Positions 1 to 4,083 of a DNA stretch of 7,060 nucleotides are shown one piece after another. Every line of letters begins with the position of its first letter. Within the stretch, counting starts at the first letter, position 1. The DNA is taken from contig PSRH01000277.1 in assembly GCA_003175915.1 (NCBI GenBank), forward strand, positions 1 to 7,060, in the 5' to 3' direction. Made by a program: the position numbers and the translations under genes. The DNA is from Candidatus Melainabacteria bacterium. GTDB taxonomy: Bacteria > Cyanobacteriota > Vampirovibrionia > Obscuribacterales > Obscuribacteraceae. The notes below the pieces were generated by a model that saw nothing but the letters and a program-made list of their open reading frames with translations, was not told the origin of the DNA and did no database searches.

Positions 1-45
1 TGAGCATGTCTGAAGTGAGCATGGCTGAAGTGAGCATGGCTGAAG
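1..45. repeat. Three tandem 15-bp direct repeats
   Basis: The unit TGAGCATGGCTGAAG occurs three times head to tail. The first copy differs by one base (T for G at its ninth position), and the array may continue beyond the left edge. The unit length is a multiple of three, so in the frame that begins at base 3 it encodes a repeated five-residue motif of the type S-M-A-E-V. The array stops abruptly at base 46. It could be slippage-expanded coding sequence at the 3' end of an upstream gene, or non-coding. Confidence 0.8.
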
Positions 46-270
46 CCTCACTCGGACTGGAACTTCCCAGGAACTAGAAGAAATCGTCGCTAAGCTTTTG
101 AAACACGAACCGAATCAGCGCTAGCACTCGGCCGCTTGGCTGAAACGCGACCCCTTGGTGCAAAGAACTCGCAGACGCGAACAGCGGAAGCGAGCTTACA
201 TCAGATTGACGATTACCTAAAGCGGAGTAATGCCGCCGAGCCCGCTGCGCTCAAAAGTGGTATTGACTGA
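3..270 (+). pseudogene. Possible frameshifted 3' end of an unrecognised gene
   Basis: Three short open stretches in successive frames look protein-like and overlap end to end. One runs from the left edge to a TAG at 75-77 and contains the repeated S-M-A-E-V residues. A second, bases 44-124, ends in a charged helix-like stretch reading QELEEIVAKLLKHEPNQR. A third, bases 94-270, continues with ALGRLAETRPLG and later ASLHQIDDYLKRSN before a TGA at 268-270. Joining them needs a shift of the same sense near base 70 and again near base 120, so the simplest reading is a decayed gene end or two sequencing indels. The helical, charged character would suit a TPR-like or coiled-coil protein, but I do not recognise the family. 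None of the three pieces has a convincing start codon of its own. It could equally be non-coding sequence with chance openness. Confidence 0.3.
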
Positions 271-520
271 AGCAAGCTTTACAGACAAGCCCGCAATAGC
301 AGGCCCGGCCAGGGTCTTCAACCAGGCACCCGGAGCTACGATGGCACCTGCCTCTTAAGAGGGAATGCCGCACCTATACAGTTTTATATGTATTCCTATC
401 AGCCCTTTTTGTATGCCCGGGAATAATGGTAGAGACGTGGCAGCAGGTCGTGCTAGCGCTAGTCTGGCTGTTTTCTGCTAAGGCGCCGGCAAGTCTTCTG
501 AAGTTTAGGTAGATCTCCTT
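271..520. other. Intergenic region with overlapping hairpins, no gene seen
   Basis: No open frame of useful length was found on either strand. A 12-bp perfect palindrome, CCTCTTAAGAGG, lies at 351-362 and is flanked by short matching arms GGCA (343-346) and TGCC (366-369). A competing pairing, AGGCA (324-328) with TGCCT (349-353), shares bases with it, so the two hairpins exclude each other. Further downstream are an A/T-rich stretch (375-400), a CCCGGG palindrome and a 10-bp palindrome CTAGCGCTAG (453-462). It may be the leader of the gene at 521, but it matches no riboswitch class I can name, and neither hairpin is followed directly by a T-run. Confidence 0.4.
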
Positions 521-1060
521 TTGGTTTCCTCAGTCAGAGCTAACGGAAAGAGCGAGCATTCAAAAGCAGTGAAAATATTGATAGATCAAACGATTACACG
601 TGAGACGGTGTCAGCCAGAACGACTCGGCGCAGCGTCAAGAGCGAAAGCATGCTGGCTATGGAACGAGAAGCCGCCCGCATTCGCTGGCTTTTGGCAATC
701 AATCCCAATACGCCACCACCGGTCCTGGATCAATTGGCCCGCGGTGCCCAGGCGGATCTCCTCGAGCGAATCGCCGAAAATCCCCGCACCCACAGCGCCA
801 CTCTGGCAAGGTTGGCAGATCATGAGAATCCGCAAGTGCGAGCCTCAGTGGCCGAGAACATGAACGCCTCCTTGAAGACGATGTGGAAGCTTAGCCGCGA
901 TCCAAGCGCCGATGTGCGCATGCGCCTGGCAGAAAGTTATACTGTACCTCTGGCTGTCCTGAGAGTCCTCAACACCGACGAGAACCCTTACGTCAAGCTG
1001 AGAGCCGAAAAGACTTTGGCCCGTTTGCTCAAGGAAGTGAGCGCCCTGCGTTCGGCTTGA
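521..1060 (+). CDS. LRV (leucine-rich repeat variant) repeat protein
   Basis: The 179-residue protein is built of HEAT-like helical repeats of the leucine-rich-repeat-variant type (Pfam LRV). The recurring core A-x-N-P-x-T appears at residues 59-64 and 85-90, and the equivalent positions recur at 111 and 137. The spacing is exactly 26 residues three times, and a fifth, partial unit follows near 156-172. Helices contain the usual L-x-x-L-A and V-R-x-x-V-A patterns. Residues 1-50 are basic, Ser/Thr-rich and probably disordered. There is no signal peptide, membrane segment or cysteine, so it lacks the Fe-S domain of the Azotobacter LRV protein and is presumably cytosolic, perhaps a protein-binding scaffold. 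The start is uncertain. The TTG at 521 has only a weak AGGT ten bases upstream. An ATG at 650, with AAGAG seven bases upstream, would give a 136-residue protein keeping all the repeats. Its stop abuts the stop of the convergent gene with no gap. The fold assignment is good; the cellular role is unknown. Confidence 0.75.
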   Translation: MVSSVRANGKSEHSKAVKILIDQTITRETVSARTTRRSVKSESMLAMEREAARIRWLLAINPNTPPPVLDQLARGAQADLLERIAENPRTHSATLARLADHENPQVRASVAENMNASLKTMWKLSRDPSADVRMRLAESYTVPLAVLRVLNTDENPYVKLRAEKTLARLLKEVSALRSA

Positions 1061-1876
1061 TTACAAGAGGCGGTGCCTGAGTCTCAACTGCCGATTCAAT
1101 TCGGCTTGAATTTCGCCTTCGGCATACAATGCCTGCCTCTCGGCGCACTCTTCGATATCCTGTCGCTTCTTACCAGGTTGATATTCAATCACTGGTAGCA
1201 AATGCATCGTCCAACTGATCGGTAATGAGGCAAGATTGAGGGGAAAGGGCAGCCAGGGAAAAAATGGAGACACAGGAAAAGCGCTTAGCTTCAAGGCTTT
1301 CGATAGACTTTCGGCATTGAATAGGGTGACTGGAGCTTCGTCGCACCCCAGGGTCGCCAGCGGAAATAACTTTGCGTTGGCTTCAATGGCCGGCAGAATT
1401 TTGGTCCAATCAAACTCACTGACGCGGTTCTTCATCGACCAGCTCTTCCCGGCTGCCTCTGGATACTCCGGGAATATCGCTAAGAGTTCTCCCTTTGAGA
1501 GCAAGCGTTTGATATTGTCGGAAGACCAGGAGACAAAGCCAAGCTCAGCCAGAGCTCTATGAATACTCTCGTTCTCGATCGCATCCATATTGGTAACGAT
1601 GTTTACCCGCCGGCATTTCTTCCGATCAGACATCAGTTCGTAAATAAGCATCAATGCCACCCAGGGAATGATGCCGCTGGCATTACCAATTATGAGAGCG
1701 GGGCCATCCTCTGGTAGGCGCTCAAAGCCTTCAGATTTCACCCTCCACCAATCGTCGTGCAGAAACTTCAGAATCGGTTCGAGGCGGGCCAGGGCGCGCA
1801 CATCAAAACCGAAATGATCGTCTGACTGCTGGACCTTCTTTATGTAAGAGCGGTACTTATTGGGAAAGGCGGGCAT
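1061..1876 (-). CDS. Degenerate PlsC-like acyltransferase paralogue (predicted pseudoenzyme)
   Basis: This 271-residue protein is clearly paralogous to the acyltransferase encoded just upstream. Shared landmarks are HFGFD near residue 21 (EFGFD in the partner), the central GN-x-SG block, IFPE, the A-T-x-G-x-DE block and PFFPWLPFP (205-212). It lacks the PlsC catalytic residues. Where the partner has NHSGVLPVD, this one reads NASGIIPWV (residues 65-73), so the catalytic His is Ala66 and the Asp is Val73. Where the partner has FPEGVRG, it reads FPEYPEA (135-141), losing the Gly and Arg that contact the glycerol-phosphate substrate. The frame is intact, so the gene looks maintained rather than dead. 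By inference it is a non-catalytic partner, a regulator of the active paralogue or a lipid-binding protein. It starts three bases after the upstream stop, with an excellent Shine-Dalgarno inside that gene, so the two should be co-translated. A catalytic role through other residues cannot be excluded. Confidence 0.85.
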   Translation of the reverse strand: MPAFPNKYRSYIKKVQQSDDHFGFDVRALARLEPILKFLHDDWWRVKSEGFERLPEDGPALIIGNASGIIPWVALMLIYELMSDRKKCRRVNIVTNMDAIENESIHRALAELGFVSWSSDNIKRLLSKGELLAIFPEYPEAAGKSWSMKNRVSEFDWTKILPAIEANAKLFPLATLGCDEAPVTLFNAESLSKALKLSAFPVSPFFPWLPFPLNLASLPISWTMHLLPVIEYQPGKKRQDIEECAERQALYAEGEIQAELNRQLRLRHRLL

Positions 1877-1879
1877 TGC

Positions 1880-2800
1880 TTACTCCTCAGCCGGTTGCTC
1901 TGGTTCCCAGCCGGTAAACATCGATTTCCTCTCCTTAAGCAGTTTGTTCAGGTCTCGCTGGATCAGGTACTGAATTTCTTTGGCCAGCCTTCGCACCAGC
2001 TTGCGATCGTTAGCACGCTCGGGCGGATAACCCAGATCTATAGGCTTGTGGATGTTGATAACCCATCTAATTGGCAACGGCATTATCCAAAAGGGAAACG
2101 GCATCCACGGGAAAGCGGGAGTGACTGGGAAAAATGGGAACTTTAAAAACAGAGCCAGTTGGCGCAGATTAACAAAGTTGGGGAATATTTCATCACCGCC
2201 GACAGTGGCAACCGGCACAATTGGCGATTGAGTGGCAATGGCAAGTTTTACGAAACCGGGATGAAAATCAATCAGCCGGTAGCGGTCGCGAAATGGCTTG
2301 CCTACGCCTCGCACGCCTTCTGGAAAGATGCCGACCAACTCTTCCTTTGCCAACAGTTTTTCAGCGTTTTCCAAAGTTCCCCGAACCTGGCCAGTTTTGG
2401 CCATCCAATCGCCGAAGAAGGGCAAGTGAAAGAACCAATCAGTGATCAAATATCTGATCGGCCGAGGAGATGAATGCATATTGCACATACCAATCGACAT
2501 CATCGCACCATCAACAGGTAAAACTCCGGAGTGGTTACCGACCACAATGGCACGCCCTTCGCCAGGAATATTTTCCAGGTTACGAAAATCGACTTTGAAA
2601 TATTCCTCGTAACAAAAGCGAAATATGGGATCAGAAGCGGCATACCATGACAAGTCAAAGCCAAACTCGTCGTCGTTCGCTTCATAGCGGCGACAAAAAT
2701 CCGGTCTGCGCCTTTTCAGAGACTCAAGCGGCCCCTCAGTGATCAGCGCCTCAAGATTCGTCCAATCAACCACAGAAAACCTAAAACCCCCGGTCCGCAA
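1880..2800 (-). CDS. PlsC-like phospholipid/glycerol acyltransferase
   Basis: This is a member of the lysophospholipid/glycerol-phosphate acyltransferase superfamily (PF01553), which transfers a fatty acyl group from acyl-ACP or acyl-CoA to a lysolipid or similar acceptor at the inner membrane face. Motif I is NHSGVLPVD (residues 89-97, catalytic His90 and Asp97), in the His-x6-Asp spacing I recall from the 'NHxGxxPxD' branch rather than the classical His-x4-Asp. Motif III is FPEGVRG (159-165) and motif IV is PIVPVATVGGDE (193-204). A hydrophobic, Trp/Pro-rich stretch (223-249) probably sits at the membrane. The first 25 or so residues are doubtful. The outermost start is a TTG at 2800 without a Shine-Dalgarno and just after an in-frame stop; a GTG at 2773 has AGG six bases before it. 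Either start overlaps the small membrane-protein gene upstream. The exact acceptor lipid cannot be told from sequence. The downstream neighbour is a catalytically degenerate copy. Confidence 0.88.
   Translation of the reverse strand: MRTGGFRFSVVDWTNLEALITEGPLESLKRRRPDFCRRYEANDDEFGFDLSWYAASDPIFRFCYEEYFKVDFRNLENIPGEGRAIVVGNHSGVLPVDGAMMSIGMCNMHSSPRPIRYLITDWFFHLPFFGDWMAKTGQVRGTLENAEKLLAKEELVGIFPEGVRGVGKPFRDRYRLIDFHPGFVKLAIATQSPIVPVATVGGDEIFPNFVNLRQLALFLKFPFFPVTPAFPWMPFPFWIMPLPIRWVINIHKPIDLGYPPERANDRKLVRRLAKEIQYLIQRDLNKLLKERKSMFTGWEPEQPAEE
1883..1888 (-). promoter_or_regulatory. Ribosome binding site inside the upstream gene's last codons
   Basis: On the minus strand GAGGAG forms the last two Glu codons of the active acyltransferase and is followed by its TAA, then, after three more bases, by the ATG of the degenerate paralogue at 1876. 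The spacing from GAGGAG to ATG is seven bases. This fixes the start of the paralogue and implies that it is made by ribosomes finishing the upstream gene. Confidence 0.8.
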
Positions 2801-2922
2801 CAGATGAAGAGAATCACTCGCCTAAACAACTCACTGATCCGCCCCTTGGCATCGCTATCGACCCGCTTTGCACCCGCATCTCCGTTGTGAGCTTCCTTCG
2901 TTTTAACGTCAAAATCTTCCAT
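2743..2922 (-). CDS. Small single-pass membrane protein, 59 residues
   Basis: This short frame on the minus strand starts with ATG at 2922 and stops with TGA at 2743-2745. The protein begins MEDFDVKTKEAHNG. Residues 1-30 are hydrophilic with mixed charge, a transmembrane helix runs from about 36 to 54 (VILFICCGPGVLGFLWLIG, with a Cys-Cys-Gly-Pro break in the middle), and the end is the basic RILRR. AAGAG lies seven bases before the ATG, and a good -10 box (TATACT) lies about 47 bases upstream of it. It overlaps the start of the acyltransferase gene by 30-58 bases in another frame, which suggests translational coupling. By inference it anchors or regulates the membrane acyltransferase pair. 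The family is not recognised. An alternative is that it is the original N-terminus of the acyltransferase, separated by a frameshift. The hydrophobic-then-basic layout, promoter and RBS argue for a real gene. Confidence 0.55.
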   Translation of the reverse strand: MEDFDVKTKEAHNGDAGAKRVDSDAKGRISELFRRVILFICCGPGVLGFLWLIGRILRR

Positions 2923-2968
2923 AAATTACTCTTGCCGCGCTCAACGCAGTGTATCTGACTTGCTCTTC

Positions 2969-2974
2969 AGTATA
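2969..2974 (-). promoter_or_regulatory. Leftward -10 box for the acyltransferase cluster
   Basis: The minus strand reads TATACT, one mismatch from the sigma-70 -10 consensus, which would start a transcript near 2962 with a leader of about 40 bases before the small membrane-protein ATG. The -35 position (about 2992-2997, GCGCAT) is poor and lies inside an inverted repeat, so this promoter may depend on a bound regulator. Confidence 0.45.
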
Positions 2975-2992
2975 AATATTGCCGGACAAAAA

Positions 2993-3008
2993 TGCGCCAG
3001 GTGGCGCA
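2993..3008. promoter_or_regulatory. Inverted repeat TGCGCC-N4-GGCGCA, candidate operator
   Basis: A perfect 6-bp inverted repeat with a four-base spacer (AGGT) lies in the divergent promoter region and covers the expected -35 position of the leftward promoter. The spacing suits a dimeric DNA-binding protein. It could also fold as a hairpin, but no T-run follows in either direction, so it is not a terminator. Confidence 0.4.
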
Positions 3009-3030
3009 ACATTACTTAGGAAACATTAAA

Positions 3031-3062
3031 GAAGCGCCACCGCAAGCGTTCTTTTGCGCTTC
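3031..3062. promoter_or_regulatory. Inverted repeat GAAGCGC-N18-GCGCTTC upstream of ybaB
   Basis: A perfect 7-bp inverted repeat with an 18-base spacer ends five bases before the ybaB -10 box and spans the place where its -35 box should be. The spacer contains a small CGC-AA-GCG hairpin. Like the neighbouring repeat at 2993-3008 it has a GCGC core, so one regulator might bind both. Function is inferred from position only. Confidence 0.35.
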
Positions 3063-3067
3063 AGTCC

Positions 3068-3073
3068 TATAAT
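3068..3073 (+). promoter_or_regulatory. Consensus -10 box for ybaB-recR
   Basis: TATAAT is a perfect sigma-70 -10 hexamer that would start transcription around 3080. At the proper spacing the -35 position reads AGCGTT, a poor match, and no extended -10 TG is present, so activity probably relies on other contacts. An ATG coincides with the predicted start point (3080), but the Shine-Dalgarno-backed ATG at 3119 is the better translation start. Confidence 0.5.
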
Positions 3074-3105
3074 CTTTGCATGGGTGGCGTATGTTCCTGC
3101 CCGAT

Positions 3106-3113
3106 AGAGGAGA
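3106..3113 (+). promoter_or_regulatory. Ribosome binding site of ybaB
   Basis: AGAGGAGA lies five bases before the ATG at 3119. It decides between that start and an in-frame ATG at 3080, which would add 13 residues (MGGVCSCPIEEKR) not expected in the YbaB family. Confidence 0.8.
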
Positions 3114-3118
3114 AAAGA

Positions 3119-3433
3119 ATGCAGCCCGACATGAATCAACTTTTGCGCAACGTTCAGAAGATGCAAGACGCCGTCATGAAGCTTCAAAACGAACTGGCCA
3201 ATCAGCAAGTCGAAGGAAGTGCGGGCGGTGGTGCGGTAACCGTCAAATGTACCGGAACGATGGAATTTAAAGCGGTGAAGATCAAAGCGGAAGCAGCCGA
3301 TCCTAATGATATCGAAACTTTGGAAGACCTGGTCCTGATGGCTATCAAAGATGCTTGCGAAAAGGCGAAAGAGCTAGGACAACAGAAAGCGAATCAATCG
3401 GGTCTTTCTTTGCCGCCCGGACTCGGCCTTTAG
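3119..3433 (+). CDS. ybaB: YbaB/EbfC-family nucleoid-associated protein
   Basis: This 104-residue protein belongs to the YbaB/EbfC family of small dimeric DNA-binding proteins that coat the nucleoid and are linked to recombination repair. It has the family layout: an N-terminal Met/Gln-rich helix (LLRNVQKMQDAVMKLQNELA), the hallmark VEGSAGGGAV turn (about residues 32-41), a beta sheet that includes FKAVKIKAEA, and a DPNDIETLEDLV helix followed by a Lys/Gln-rich helix. It ends in a Leu/Pro/Gly tail as in many relatives. Length is normal for the family. The start is set by a strong Shine-Dalgarno before 3119. recR follows after 29 bases, the order seen in very many bacteria (dnaX-ybaB-recR). 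Here dnaX is absent, and ybaB opens the operon behind its own promoter region. Confidence 0.95.
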   Translation: MQPDMNQLLRNVQKMQDAVMKLQNELANQQVEGSAGGGAVTVKCTGTMEFKAVKIKAEAADPNDIETLEDLVLMAIKDACEKAKELGQQKANQSGLSLPPGLGL

Positions 3434-3462
3434 GCAAGGGCCAATGGCATACCTGAGCACCA

Positions 3463-4059
3463 ATGTACTTCACTCCACCGCTTGCGCGATTGATAGAGGA
3501 ATTCCAAAAATTTCCTGGCGTTGGGCCAAAATCGGCCCAGCGCATGGCCTTCTATGTTCTGGGCATGAGCAAAGACTCGGTCAAAGGTTTTGCTGATGCG
3601 CTCGTCGAGGCCAAAGATAAGGTTCGGAACTGCAGCCACTGTTTCCATCTTTCTGCTGTTGATCCTTGCGAGATATGCAGCAGTTCTAAACGCGAGAAGG
3701 GAATTATCTGCGTCGTAGCGGAGTCCAAAGATGTTATTGCCCTTGAGCGAACCCGGGAGTTCAAAGGCAATTATCACGTTTTGACCGGATTGATCTCGCC
3801 TCTGGAAGGCAAAGGTCCGGATCAACTGACGATCAAGCAACTGGTAAACCGGGTGCACACAGAAGGCATTGGCGAGGTGATTCTCGCTATTAATCCTACA
3901 GTGGAAGGGGACGCCACCGTTCTCTATCTCAACCAGCTCCTCAAGCCATCAGGGACGCGCATAACCCGCATCGCCTTTGGTTTGCCGGTTGGTTCCGATC
4001 TCGATTACGCCGACGACTCAACGCTTTCTAAGGCTTTAGAAGGGCGGCGAGACGTTTAG
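3463..4059 (+). CDS. recR: Recombination mediator protein RecR
   Basis: RecR acts with RecO (and RecF) to load RecA on SSB-coated single-stranded DNA at gaps and stalled forks. The 198 residues match the family's usual length and domain order: helix-hairpin-helix FPGVGPKSAQRMAF (17-30), the C4 zinc finger with Cys57, Cys60, Cys69 and Cys72, then a Toprim domain with IICVVAESKDV (81-91), the highly conserved INPTVEGDAT (143-152) and GLPVGSDLDYADD (173-185), and the terminal LSKALEGRR. All expected landmarks are present. The ATG at 3463 gives the canonical N-terminus, but its ribosome site is weak (TGAG close to the start, AAGGG about 20 bases off), so translation may depend on coupling with ybaB. 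Its stop lies ten bases from the convergent dxs stop. Confidence 0.97.
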   Translation: MYFTPPLARLIEEFQKFPGVGPKSAQRMAFYVLGMSKDSVKGFADALVEAKDKVRNCSHCFHLSAVDPCEICSSSKREKGIICVVAESKDVIALERTREFKGNYHVLTGLISPLEGKGPDQLTIKQLVNRVHTEGIGEVILAINPTVEGDATVLYLNQLLKPSGTRITRIAFGLPVGSDLDYADDSTLSKALEGRRDV

Positions 4060-4062
4060 AAG

Positions 4063-4083
4063 TCGCCAATTACACGCTGGCGA
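4063..4083. other. Hairpin between convergent recR and dxs
   Basis: TCGCCA (4063-4068) and TGGCGA (4078-4083) form a 6-bp stem with a nine-base loop across the ten-base gap and the last codons of dxs. No T-run follows on either strand, so it is at most a weak bidirectional terminator or transcript-end stabiliser. No other terminator is seen here, so the two transcripts probably overlap as antisense. Confidence 0.3.

Noticed and set aside
300..375. Possible cobalamin or c-di-GMP riboswitch, because of CCGGAGCT and TTAAGAGGGAAT
   Set aside because: The conserved blocks are in the wrong order and the defining core boxes are missing; only local resemblance remains.
117..460. An 11-bp inverted repeat, AGCGCTAGCAC (117-127) and GTGCTAGCGCT (450-460)
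   Set aside because: Both copies contain the self-complementary core AGCGCT, the arms are over 300 bases apart, and no mobile element or att-like context is present, so chance is a fair explanation.
1051..1109. A direct repeat of TTCGGCTTGA at 1051-1060 and 1100-1109
   Set aside because: Ten-base repeats are expected by chance in 7 kb, and the two copies lie in coding sequence of opposite genes.
3080..3118. Leaderless start of ybaB at ATG 3080, exactly at the predicted transcription start
   Set aside because: The added residues MGGVCSCPIEEKR do not fit the family, and a strong Shine-Dalgarno precedes ATG 3119.
3430..3858. A 142-codon open frame on the minus strand under recR, and similar long frames opposite dxs and the acyltransferases
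   Set aside because: These are antisense shadows of strongly conserved genes, with no ribosome site or recognisable protein pattern.
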